This document shows positions 25,401 through 37,200 of a DNA stretch of 64,000 nucleotides, piece by piece. The first letter of the stretch is position 1, and every line of letters starts with the position of its first letter. The notes under the pieces are model-generated. The model worked only from the letters and a program-made list of their open reading frames with translations, ran no database searches and was not told the DNA's origin. The stretch lies in contig NC_088712.1 of assembly GCF_963576615.1 (NCBI RefSeq), positions 7,880,541 through 7,944,540 of the forward strand, written 5' to 3'. Made by a program: the position numbers and the translations under genes. The stretch is from Watersipora subatra. Its lineage: Eukaryota; Bryozoa; Gymnolaemata; Cheilostomatida; Watersiporidae.

Positions 25401-26675
25401 TCAATATAACCAAGTTTTACCAAGCCAACAAGCTTTACCAACGGAAAAAGCCGATAATGTAAAGCTTTTTATGAGACTTGGAGCACCATCTACAAAAAGT
25501 CAGAGAGATCCATAGAACATGCTTAAGTATTAAGCCACCATAGACCCTATCTTCTGCCGCCTGTTGACGCGAAAATGCCCTGTGGCCCCAAGCTATCTTG
25601 ACTGTTTAACAATCCGCCTGTTAACACTGCGAGTACGAATGTCAGTCGATAAAAACTGTGAGCAATCATAAATAAATGAAAATAAATATAATTGCTTTGT
25701 AAATTTGAAGACATGTCTGTTTAGAAAATTTAAACATAAAATCCATATCAACAAACCCGATACCCGAAAAACCCGTAGGCAAAGAAATACCCGAGCCTAG
25801 CACTACTAGCTACCCGATACTCGAAAAACTCGTTGGCCAGTACTCATGCCCAGCACTACACTGTGCAATGTAGCATCTGTAATTTAGCTCAAGGCTTTAT
25901 AACATATTTTTGCAAGCAGTTTTAAGCTATGATAATAGCGGAAGATGATTAAAACAGAAAACGGCAATGGATTCCTCTGAACATGTTTCTGTACAGACTA
26001 TTAATTTCAAACTTGGTAATATCACAAGCTGTCTGCTTAAGATAATTTGAATTTAAATAACACATTTTATAATAACACTGCTATCTAAGACCTAATTTTT
26101 AAAGTGAATGAATAATTATTCAAATAATGGTGTGTTTAACTAGTCTAGCTAATATTTGCGTACTCCGATAAAAATATATTGCGAAATCAATATTAATAGC
26201 CCAAAAAATAAATTGACATATGAAACTTCTAATTTTAGTCAGCCAAAGTTCTGAAACAAAATGCACTAACTTTAGCAATGTTCATCCTAGCATTGGTTAT
26301 TAGAGCTGAAAATTGATTAAACTGCCTCCCAGACCCTTAAAAAAAATTGGACAGTCAGTACGCAAATACTCAGAAATTTGCAATTTAATTACAAGCTGTT
26401 TATAAAAAATTATTGTAAAAAATTGTGGAAAAATTTTATTACTATTTAGAAAGCATCAAATATTGTACCAAAACTATTAGCAACATTTAGCTAGTAATTT
26501 TAAGCTAACAAGTTTTTGTACTCTACAAGTTGCCGAAGATGAGTGTGAACCGCAATGCTACATTGTCACAAATATATTTGCAGAAGAAGAATGTCTTGCA
26601 GTGAGGATAAGAGAAGGGAAAGCTCCAGACCTTGTTGAAACTTTGAATAATTATTGCACATTCAGGAAATGGTAA
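16484..26675 (+). CDS. Galactose 3-O-sulfotransferase-like enzyme (Gal3ST family)
   Basis: Type II Golgi enzyme that moves sulfate from PAPS to O-3 of galactose on glycolipids or glycoproteins. Exons join in phase: 16484-16621, 17079-17328, 18749-18959, 21932-22044, 22410-22556, 23899-24074, 24503-24626, 26530-26675 (TAA 26673-26675); 1305 nt, 434 residues, near the usual family length. The first exon encodes a basic cytosolic stretch (KSKHRYKRKWK) then a hydrophobic signal anchor (GGTVFLAVLIIWL). The 5'-phosphosulfate loop is VKVEKTGSTTFSNIF. The 3'-phosphate motif is YLTSLREPVSWF. The exon at 22410 has the family motif VMITEYFDESLVLLRRLMNW, continued by DIFYKRSN. The start codon must lie in an upstream exon, since no in-frame ATG precedes the anchor. 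Which galactoside is used cannot be told. The choice of last exon is less sure: the exon at 32323 also fits in phase. Confidence 0.88.
17735..17775. repeat. GC-rich hairpin of G and C runs
   Basis: Arms 17735-17751 (G5TTTG5 core) and 17759-17775 pair with one mismatch around a 7-nt loop. It is a striking GC island in an AT-rich intron, just before the tRNA-like block at 17788. Confidence 0.85.
17788..17845 (+). mobile_element. tRNA-like SINE head fragment
   Basis: Box A-like GGTTAGCTTATCTGT and box B-like GAGTTTAAATCC at tRNA-like spacing, in intron 2 of the sulfotransferase gene. Short and diverged; called from the box pair only. Confidence 0.4.
18960..21931 (+). other. Large intron 3 of the sulfotransferase gene
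   Basis: About 3 kb of AT-rich sequence. I see no exon, structured repeat or TIR element in it. Confidence 0.6.
24820..25858. mobile_element. Non-autonomous hAT-like DNA transposon
   Basis: 1,039 bp between the 8-bp duplications CACTGTAC (24812-24819) and CACTGTGC (25859-25866), one mismatch. Ends are inverted repeats starting TAGTGCTGGGCA, with subterminal CGGGT/ACCCG-rich repeats on both sides. An inner inverted pair, GGGCCACAGGGCAT (about 25014) and ATGCCCTGTGGCCCC (about 25574), also exists. An 8-bp duplication and the TAG..GGGC end fit hAT. A 42-codon frame at 25387-25515 is not recognisably transposase. It sits in the last intron of the sulfotransferase gene. Confidence 0.8.
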
Positions 26676-29600
26676 TCTTTAGCTAGTTTTTAAGAGGTTT
26701 GTAATCGATTCGATAATGGTTTGTAATGGAACGACTGATTCCATCGGTTTTTTGACATCATCAAGCCATTTGCAGATGTGCTTGCTTGTGAAAAAATCTC
26801 CATATTTGTACACAAAGAGAAAAAAATGATTGTAATTTGATTTAGCCAGCCTTAAGATTTAATATTATGTTGATAATGATCTAAAAATCACTGTTACCCA
26901 TAACACATACCCATATTGATTGAATAATGATTTGATAATGATAATTAATGGCAAATTAATCAAGAGCTGGAGTAAATAGTGAGTCTATCCTACATTCGAC
27001 TGACAACTCAAACTTCAATCACAACTGATCATTCTTAAATCAGTGAAGCAAAATGAAAAAATCAATCATATGACACTGATGATTGATTTATTAACAATCA
27101 CTAATTATTTGTTGACAGCCGGGACTATCAAAATTCAATCACATACTTCCTCATGAATCTGTTTTAAATCATTGTTGAAATAAATCAAATTTGAGACAGT
27201 TCCCATTTAATATTGATTCCACAATCCACAGCAGCTTAGACCAAGAGTTGTTCCCACTTTAATCTGGTTACACATATCCCTACCACTGCTTCTATTACTA
27301 CTAGTACTACTACAAGTACTACAATGGTGCTGCCACTACTAGTACACAATGAAATTCTATACCCCAATAATAAATGAATCACTCTTTCTCTGGTCCACCT
27401 CTTGTCGGTACTAATTTTGTTATGGGTCAGAGTTAGCCAGGGTCTTTGGGTGAGTGAGCCAGATCCTGGCTATGTCACAGAGATCCCCCACCCCAGCTAT
27501 GCTTCTGAATCTTTTGATTTGAATGCCAAATAGTCTGGTAGCCAAGTCCCAGCCAAGCTACAGAAAGCTACAGCCTTTGCATGTTACATGCATAGCTCAA
27601 ACATAAATTTATTTCTATGAACAAAATATTTTGTACATAGCATTAATTTATCTATATACTACTACAAAAAAATACAACCATGTTCAATTGTCTCTGTATG
27701 AAATGCTTAGAAGCATTCAATTTGCTAGATTCCAACGCTAAAAGTTGCCGTGTGAGCTAAAATAACAATTGTTTTTCTCTGTATATTCCAAGAATAATAA
27801 AAGTTCAAAAAGTTTACATCATTTCTATCATCTGAATTATTTTTTATTTTGATCTGACAAAAAATCACTAACGATCGCAGGATCAAATAACTTTTTTTTT
27901 ACCATTTTAAAATTCGAGCCTATGTTGACTAGGTTTTTCAATTTTTATTCTTTTCCAAGAAGGCGTGATTTTTTTAGCTTTTATCACAAAGCAACGTCTC
28001 TCAGATAATTGTTTCATAATGTGATTCATCGAGTAATATCTTGTTGATGATATTTAAAACTTACTAGCATTCACATCCTTTGTTTACCGCTACTAGACGA
28101 CAGCTTTATAAACGTCTACCGAAAGCGACATAAAGTTCGTTTCTCCACACAACCGATAAACGACATTATAACGATAAACAATAAACGACACCCTTTCCCC
28201 AGCCCAAGGGTTGAAGTCAAGCAAAAATGACGTAAATTCCAGAATTTGTGCTTCAAAAAAAGGTACTGCCATGGCAGAAACCGCAGTATAGAAGGATACG
28301 GCCCTGCATGGCAGTTTAGTGAACTGAGCTAAAAAATGTAATGCATTGTATTTTGAACCGCATCAAGCTGGGGTTAGTTCATGAAATTATCTGTTCCCTA
28401 ATTGGAACTAGACAGAAGCGTTGGATTTGAACTTGGTAGTGGAAACTAACAGTCAATAAATAAAAAGTACTGGACATCCTTCCTTGCTGAGATCCGGGCA
28501 CTGCCCCCTTGATTGATTCATGTGAACAATTTATACATTTGGAGTATTATAAATATATTCATTCGTCAATTTGTTCAAACCTAGCTAGACATTCTCTCAA
28601 GAAAGGTTTTCAACATGGCATTGTAGAGTTCACTGAACTAAGGTTTCTTTGCATAACTTTGCGGAAATGGTGTGTAGCCAAACACCGTTTTTGGCCCAAG
28701 ACTGCTTTTGTCTGATCGCTGGGGTAATGAAATGCTGGAATAAGACTACACAACAGAGTAAATTATTGAGAATTGGGTAATTGCATTAACCTGTTGCCTA
28801 AAAATTGTAAAATGGTAAAATACGAAATTTCCTCGAGCAACTTATCTCATCATAATATGTTTAGCTTGGATGTCAACAGTCTAGTAATATAAGGGCCAAG
28901 ACTGAGATCTCATTAATAAATCCAGACCACCATATCCTCGACTTAGCTGCACTGACTGCAGCAAGTCATATCTCACGTTCTGCCAGCAACACAAAATTGA
29001 GCTGTCATTCACAAAGCTGTTTATTAACGAGCTTATGCAGAAGCAATGAAAGCTCTTTAGGCATGCTCCCTATCTAATGAATCCAATGAAATAGCTGGCC
29101 AAGGACTGACATGATCAACTTGCAATAGTTGTTTTAAATTTTCTATTAAACCTTGGACTGTTGTAGTAAGGAAATAGCTATGATCAGAATGTTGTTGAGT
29201 TTCAAATCTGGAATAATTGAAAAATTGCCTTATTGCATATTATTGGTCTACCCTGGAATGTCAACAGTATAGTTATTATATACTTTTTTGATATTGAAAA
29301 AATTCATTTTGAAGCAATTGAAATTTCACAAGCATGACTAAGTTGTGTACATATTAATAATTAGAACTTTGTATAGGCCCTATATTCTTCTTGATAAACA
29401 TAGAATTGTGTTGTGAAGCTCTTGACTAAATAGTTGTACATGTAAAACCAAGTAAAATTATAGTATCACACCTTTTCACACTTGAAGAAAATTGGAATGA
29501 GCTACAATAAAGGAATGTTGAAAACGGGGCAATCAGCCAAACATTGCTTTTGTAGACAGTTTTAGATATAATTGATATCAATGGTAAAAACCCTCTATCT

Positions 29601-32322
29601 AATATTATTGGTTTTATTGTTTTATTTATTATTTTGTTTTATTGTAGCCTAAGCTCAGCCTGTCTCAGGTTAGTTGCAGTTGATATATTTTTATATACAT
29701 GCTAGATGGTAAACTCATTGGCTGTTATGCTACAGCCTTCCTAATTCAGCGAGCCCAATAATATCTACTAGCCAATGCCCTAAAACCTCTGTTGGATTGT
29801 GCATAAAGTGCTATCTTCCACAATCTTCTACTACAATTATCTAATACTATATGATTGCTTATTTATAGCGTGGTTATACCTTGTCTCATTAATAACAGAT
29901 GCTATGAGTTACATAACTTAATTCAATGATGGGATTTATGTTGTATATGAAACAATGACGCTGTGAGTTATTGGGAATGCTTGCTTTCAGTATGGGCCAG
30001 CGCAACAACTAGAGCGACCTGGTAATATTACAACCACAGCTGAGAAGAACATTTTTATAGACAAGCATTTAGTTATTATTGTTGGTCACTTTGTTCTTTT
30101 AGCTATCAGGATGCTTTGCTGAGCACTGTACACTATGATACCAAGCAGTCTTAATACTAATATTCTGTAATGGGCTTTTGAAGTAGAAACAGGTAGTTGA
30201 AACCACCCCTTGACCGACAGCGAAACTCATGATGCCTTGAAATGAGTATGATTCAAATGTAAATTTCTATATGGCTTGGCACTTCAATTATGGTGGCCTT
30301 TTGAAGAAAGTGGTTTTTGGTAGAGCTTATTGTATGTCAGGTTTTGAGGCAACTGAAGCCATTCTCCCATTATCAATAAAAACAAAAATAAAGTTTCAGC
30401 TAATCATACAAAATTATTGTGCAATGCAGTCACAGTTGTTTAACCAATGCTTCATGGATATAATTAATGGCCAATTGATGTTTGTCACTAGTATGACTGT
30501 ATTTCACCAGATATACAATAGCTAAGAAAACTTACCATCTTGTTAAAATGCAAGGATAAACATGACTTTGAATTCCTCTAATTGTAGCATGTAGCTAATG
30601 TATCCAAACTGCTGCAATCTAAGCTTGAGGCTGTACTATTGACAAAATTTCATCACCTTACTATTTAAATGATGGCCTCAAACAACTCATTCGATGGCCA
30701 TTGTCTGACTTAAATCTCCTAATTCCACTTTCCTAATTCAACAAACAAAATGTAGTTTGTGGAGTCGAATATAAGTGAATAGTATAGTATTAGTTGAACC
30801 ATCTGTAAGCTTTCTACTAGAGCTAAAAGGATGAAATACAAGATTAAATTACTACATTACACTTATTTAGGATTTTTTGCCTTGCCTGATATCGATAAAA
30901 TACACTTATTACCAGTGAAACATTTGGTTGGGAGCAATGATCTGGCAATTGTTTTCACTTAATCTGATACATAGAAACCTTTAGTGTATTTTATTTTACT
31001 GAGTGAAGATTGATTTCTCCTATTAAGTTGCATCGTCATTTGTAGTGCACAGAAGATCTGTAATCTGTATGTTTATTTGACTTTTGTAAGTGTTGCTTAA
31101 AACATGGAGTTAAGGTGGTTATATGTGAGCCAAGGGGGTGGCCATGGTTTTCCATGAGCGGACATTTATACACAGTATCACATAGATGTCGATTTCGCTG
31201 TTTATTGGTGCAATACAGTGTATACACAAAATTTGATTTACGTGGTAATAAGAAAAAAACATGATAGTAATGCATTCCTAACACCGCACATCTTCGAAAC
31301 TGTTGCAACATCTATCTGATACTCAACCCAACTGAAATGATTAATGTATCCATAATACAATATTCAATATAAGATAAGCTATTTGTTTTCAAGTCAAATC
31401 AAGTAGCTACACTACACATATTGCGTGGTGGGGTAGAGGCACGGTTCTTTCCCCCTCCAAGATAACCTATCCAGACTAACTCATATTAATTATGCCTTTT
31501 TTTACTTATGTTGCCATCTTGGGGTTTTTTAAATTCTCTGTATTCCTAGCTTAAAAATACAAACTAAAATCATTGCATTCCACGGTTAACTATTATTCAC
31601 AGTATTTTTGCTCAATACATGTACAACAAACTGGCCATGTCTTGCTATAAATGCCTAATATCTATGATGATGATAAGCGGCTCAGGCACTGGACAGCCTA
31701 TTCATCGCATTGACCAATGAAAACAAAGAAAGGCATTTTCAAATCATCCTTGTAGAATTAAAGCTGGCAATGGTCATTTTGCTCTTGATACTGTTAAAGT
31801 GATCACCTAGTAGGATACACAACACAATTGACAACTATTCAGATTAATAAAAAATATATCGTAGTGACGACATAGACTATATTGAAGCAAGTAACCATGA
31901 AGAGCTTGTGTCATCTGTGCCATCACATTTTCTGCAGTCATTTGGATAATCAATTGTGAAAGCCTGCCATGGTGAGTTTGTATAACATACAACATGGCAC
32001 TATTTAGCCAAAAATTTATAATAAATGTCATATTAATGTTTCTGCCACTAAGCAATGTAAAATTCCTGAGAACTACATCATTGGATATCACAAAAAATCA
32101 TAGAACACACGCACACCCCTTGGAGCAAGAGTAATTGTGGCTGCATTGGGATTTTTAAGACTATATTCACAATCTCAAATCTTTTATAATTTAATATATA
32201 TTGTCTGTTGTTTAAAACATATAATATAATATTTAACCTCACAGAAACGACAGAACAACTATGAAAAAATTGCTCACATATTCAACCAGAATATATCATT
32301 TAAATTTTTCTATCAATTTTAG
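26676..32322. other. Region between the two candidate last exons of the sulfotransferase gene
   Basis: About 5.6 kb of AT-rich noncoding sequence with only short chance frames. If the exon at 32323 belongs to the gene this is intron; otherwise it is intergenic. No TIR element, array or RNA gene was recognised. Confidence 0.5.
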
Positions 32323-32453
32323 ACCAAGGCGTCGATGAAGATATTTTTATAGAACTGATGGAACACCAGCTGGCCAACCTTCAGCCTAACATGATCTCAA
32401 GAACTCAAACTCTCCTTATTAGGAAACAGAAGGAGTTAAAACGAGCAAGTTGA
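32323..32453 (+). CDS. Candidate alternative 3' terminal exon (hydrophilic C-terminal tail)
   Basis: Starts after a good acceptor (TCTATCAATTTTAG) and encodes about 42 residues, DQGVDEDIFIELMEHQ...KQKELKRAS, then TGA 32451-32453. It needs a phase-1 donor upstream. The sulfotransferase exon 24503-24626 ends in phase 1 and would join to give a Gly-Asp junction, so this could be an alternative last exon. It could also be the end of an unrelated gene whose other exons I do not see. The acidic-then-basic composition looks coding, not random. Confidence 0.45.
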
Positions 32454-32508
32454 AAAACATTAATTCAAATTGTAAGAGTAGGTTGAGTAAATCAGTATTC
32501 CCCATTGA

Positions 32509-32890
32509 GCTAGATAACTCCGAATCATTAACGCAAAGCTAGATAACTCCTAATCATCTACCTTACCTACCCACATAAATATATTACTAGTTGTAGGCCG
32601 AGCTATTAGTTATGACTTGTATTATTATCATCACCCAGACCTTAACACAGAGTTAGATAGTTCCTAATCATTAACGCAGAGCTAGATAACTCCTAATCAT
32701 TTACCCTACCTACCCACATAACTATATTACTAGTTGTAACCAGAGCTCTTAGTTATGAATTGTATTATAATTATCACTCAATCCTTAACACAGAGTTAGG
32801 TAACTCCTAATCATTAATCCTACCTACCCACATCACTATATTGCTAGTTTTAGCACATTTACATGACTATTAGTTATGAACTGTGCTATT
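32509..32890. repeat. 142-bp imperfect tandem repeat, about 2.7 copies
   Basis: Three starts of the unit (32509, 32651, 32794) carrying AG(C/T)TAG(A/G)TAACTCC and ACCTACCCACAT at regular spacing. The units also contain smaller internal repeats (CTAATCATTAACGCA). Confidence 0.85.
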
Positions 32891-32909
32891 ACCTTTATGA
32901 TTTTTACCT

Positions 32910-33314
32910 TTGTACCAATTTTTACCAATTTACCTTTGTGACGTTATAGGTGACAAGCTTGATAATGAAAAGCAATGTGTTTTGAGGGGCAAGTCGACAG
33001 CCACCAGCCTGTTTATGGAGAGACTTTCGCAAAGTACCTTGGATGAAACCAGCAGAGGAGCCATTGTATTGACAAATGAACAGGAATGTATCTACCAGGT
33101 TTTGTCAACAGGAGCAGTGTTCCTGATGGCAACTGAGGTAGATGCATGTCTGGCCTATGTTAAGTGTTTGTTTGTGGTTAACCAGAGGCACCACATCCAA
33201 GCCCATTCATCAGTTGGGGCTCTGGTGGAATGTCTGTTACGGCTGCTCTCATCATTGATGACAACCTCTGCATTGCAGATGAGACTTCTTCAAATGATGG
33301 GGATAGTCAAGTAA
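32910..33314 (+). pseudogene. Unrecognised open frame, possibly a gene or transposon fragment
   Basis: A 134-codon frame with moderately gene-like composition from about 32960 (DKLDNEKQCVLRGKS...). A second frame continues better over 33215-33370 (TAALIIDDNLCIADETSSND), which would suggest a frameshift in a decayed coding sequence. I recognise no domain and see no clear splice sites. It may simply be GC-richer noncoding DNA. Confidence 0.25.
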
Positions 33315-33716
33315 CAGCTTATCTAGAACTCCAACTGATGGTACCTTGGCTGGTGTCGCTAGTACTCAATTAAAATATTTTCTCTTTTATAATTATTTGT
33401 AAACATTTACATGTAAATACTTCATTGCAAAACAGTTCATTTTTAACCTTTTTATTCATATTATAGCTTTAAAGTTATCATAATATATTTTGCTTATACA
33501 TATATTTAACCTCAGTATTTAATGAAAATAAAAATAAGAAGTTCATAGTAATCAGTTCACTTAAGTGTGTAATTGTCTTCTCCTGGTATAAAATTACAAT
33601 TTTATTCTGATTTAAAAATGACAGTACCATGAGTGAACAGGGAGCATCCATAGCAGCACAGCACTGAATCACAGAATGATTTAGTTTTGGTTATTTCTAC
33701 AAAAAGCATCCCTGTA

Positions 33717-34243
33717 CAACAACTCGACTATCAATCATAATATGATTGAACACGCCTTAGTAGGCCCCTATACCTGTACCACAGCTCAACAATCAATCAT
33801 AATATGGTTTATCAAGCACTAGCAAAACTGTACAAAAGCTCAACTTTCAATCATAATATGATTTATCAAGCACTAGCATACCTGTACAAAAGCTCAACTT
33901 TCAATCATAATATGATTTATCAAGCACTAGCATACCTGTACAAAAGCTCAACTTTCAATCATAATATGATTTATCAAGCACTAGCATACCTGTACAAAAG
34001 CTCAACTTTCAATCATAATATGATTTATCAAGCACTAGCATACCTGTACAAAAGCTCAACTTTCAATCATTATATGATTTATCAAGCACTAGCATACCTG
34101 TACAAAAGCTCAACTTTCAATCATTATATGATTGAACAAGCACTAGTATACCGTACAAAAGCTCAACCATCAATCATTATATGATTGAAAAGGCACTAGC
34201 AAAGCTGTACAAAAGCTCAGCTATTAATCATAATATGATTTAA
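33717..34243. repeat. 54-bp tandem repeat (about 9-10 copies) with a palindromic core
   Basis: Units of 54 bp, each with the near-palindrome AATCATAATATGATT plus CACTAGCATACCTGTACAAA. The central units are nearly identical and the outer ones diverged. Because 54 is a multiple of three, an open frame encodes an 18-residue repeat (YQALAYLYKSSTFNHNMI); no start context, splice site or neighbouring exon supports translation. Confidence 0.92.
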
Positions 34244-37200
34244 TAGCCACAGTATGCGTTGGCATAGGTAAATCATTATTAAATCAATTTTGAGTACAGT
34301 TTTGTCACCCTGAATTTAGATTTATTAATGATTTAAGATTCAATCAAAATTTCTCTCTGTGTAGAAAACAATTATTACTCTTTTGTTTAATAGTACTTTT
34401 TGGTGTTGTTTTGATAGTATAATAAAAAAATGCAAACAAAAGCATCGTTTTCAAAAATTCATTGCAAAAGTTCGTGTTTTTAACAATAAAATTGTCTATC
34501 AAGATGACTGACAATGATAAAATGATGTCACAAAAAAGAAAGATCTAGCGTGTTTAAAAATGACCTTTTTCAGGTGTTCAGCTACAAAATTAAGTTATTA
34601 GTTATCAGAAATGTGAAGATTACAATATACTAGTTTAACCTAAAACAATTGATTCAACAGCATGTTTTTTTAGCTCATAAGTGACCATTGTTTGAATCAT
34701 GCTCTTGACAAAAAAAAAATAACCAGCAAGCAAGCAAAAGAGCTTATTACACATTATTGGTTGATAACTATCTTGCCCAGTGCAGCCGTACCATGATTTG
34801 GATTTTAATATGGCGTAGTTAGAAGGAAGCCAATAGGTGATTAATAACAACCAGATGTTTTGCATATTTTCTTGCATATTTTACATGTAGATGGATAGAT
34901 GGCAAATAAATTTTAAAAAAAACAATAAACCTGGAAATCAGTAAAAATACTTATTTAAGAATTAAATGACAACATCCTTACAGAAAAGCAAACTCCACAG
35001 TTTCTCTAGATCCGTCTTAGAGCAGATCTTGCCACACTGTCAAAGAATTGATCTTTGTTACATTACTGAGCTAAACAAGCTACTGCGCTTCAGAGTATTC
35101 TGTACTCTTAGGTTGCTTTTCATCACAAGAAAAACACACACGCCTTCTTTATTCTAATCTGAAGCTGAACATAAAAACTGAACATAAACATGATATTATA
35201 AACTTCATCTGACTCTTTAAGGTTTTACTATTTGTGTTTATGTCTATTAATTGTGCAAGTATTTCTAGTAATCCTGAATAGTGACCAAACTCATTAAAAT
35301 GTCATAACTCTTGTTTTTGTAACAGTTTAAAGTGTTGCTCGGCTCATATTATCTATGTGCTATAAGAGTTTGCTATGAGACTTGCTATAAACGAGATAAT
35401 TTTTCAAAAGTTAGGATCTAGCAACTAATTGCAATTGTTATTTGTTGCACTTATATGGACCTTTAGCGCAAAGTGTGGTTTCCTTTAACAGTCTAGCTGA
35501 GTGAAAAGTTTCGAACTTCGAAAATGTTTTCAACCCTTCCCTTACCACCAGCTATAAGCAAATTTACCTAAAGCAAAACTTATATAAACAATTTTGATTT
35601 TCCAAGAAGCCTTCAACTTTCTCGTAGATGTTCAATAGCGTATTTATAACATAACTCCATGATTTAGAATAACTATTGTATAAGACATTTTTTACCTGTT
35701 TTTTGGCGCTGAAGCATGTTGGTTTAGTGAGTATCTTCTGACTACACAAACTAATGCCAAATAAATTCCATGGCATAATGTACATGTACCTGTAGAATAT
35801 GAGCTGATATGTGGTTTTTAAATATAATTCAATTAAAGCAAAGCTTTTGCTTTATTCAAAAGACAATTAAATATTTTATATTGACAGAAAATATTTATGT
35901 TTATATGGTAAAGATTTATTTTTCAAACTGGCAATCTGGAAATACTATACGACTGTTAACAGTTTCATCAATGACCAGCTCACTTGAATAATAAGACTGC
36001 AGTTTTCAAAGTGAATGTCATAAAAAAGCCAAATGGCTTGTCGACAGCGTAATGAATTTATTGTTGGTGAATAGTTAGCTATTTGTGCCCATTCTAATTA
36101 TGATATAAGCAAAGATAAACGTTAAACACTTCACTCCGTTAAATTTTGTTTCTAAACTTTGGCGAACTACTTTAAGAGTTGCCAAAGAGAATACTTAGGC
36201 ATATCTGACATAATCTAAACAACTCAGAAAGAAGTATATGTCCCTGCACCTAAAACCTTCTTAAGTATATCGATCCTTATTAACTGTTGCAACGCAGCCA
36301 TCTTGAACAAATTAAAAATTACAAAAACTATCAGAGAAATTAAGCAAGTCTACCAACTACTACACAAGGTGAGTAGAACTAGAAGTTTCTAAGCTACCCG
36401 TTCCAAAGCGATGTATTAATTTTTAAGTTATCAAAGTCTGCTTTCTGAGTTAAATAGCTGCATGTGTAAGTTTATGTTGGCAGCAAATGCAGTGTCAAGC
36501 TACAAAACAACTAGAAGTATGAGAGTAGAGAATGCTTGACTATATTTGCAGCATCTTGTCACATACTGTTTTCTCCTATTTAATTGTTAGTATGTTAAAC
36601 ACTGTACTGGTAAAATTCAGCTGCTGAGGTTTTGTAAGTTAGTTGATGTTTGGGTGGTTTGATGATTGGAGGGTGGTTGTTTTAGGTAAAACGCTTACAT
36701 GTAAATTGCACTACTGCATAGAAAATTGCTGTTGTCAAATATATCAGTATACATTCTTTAAGAGTTGTCCACTCAAGGAAGGCATCTGCTAGCTCTGGTG
36801 TAGGCAGAACTTTCAAGTGTAATCAATATGCTAGAAACACTAAGTACTATTCTTAAAACAAAGTGTTATCATTGGGTATTTTTAGAGCAAATTAGGGTTT
36901 AGTTGAATATTATATTACGAACGTTTGACTAATGATGGCAGATGTGCATTTTTTACCAGTTTTGTTATGCAAAATAGTTACCAATCTACAAATAAAACTT
37001 ACCAATACGGATCATAAATCAGTTATAAGCATAAGTTACAAACAGTTATATAACTCATGAGGAAGGGTAGCATGATTTCTAAATATTTAGTATTATATCC
37101 CAAAGTGATGTTTTGAATACTTTATTTGGTTGTCTATGTAGTTGCCCAAAAATTTGAGATTTTCTTAAAGAACAAAAATACTGCAGTAGGAACAACCTGA

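Noticed and set aside
33195-33232. CTGATGAATGGGC on the minus strand, as a possible hammerhead
   Set aside because: No GAAA box at a usable distance.
33717-34243. CRISPR-like array
   Set aside because: Whole 54-bp units repeat with no unique spacers, and the genome is eukaryotic; this is a tandem repeat.
36295-36369. Exon-like island (ILNKLKITKTIREIKQVYQLLHK) followed by GTGAGT
   Set aside because: One good donor but a weak acceptor, and no neighbouring exon to join; could be chance.
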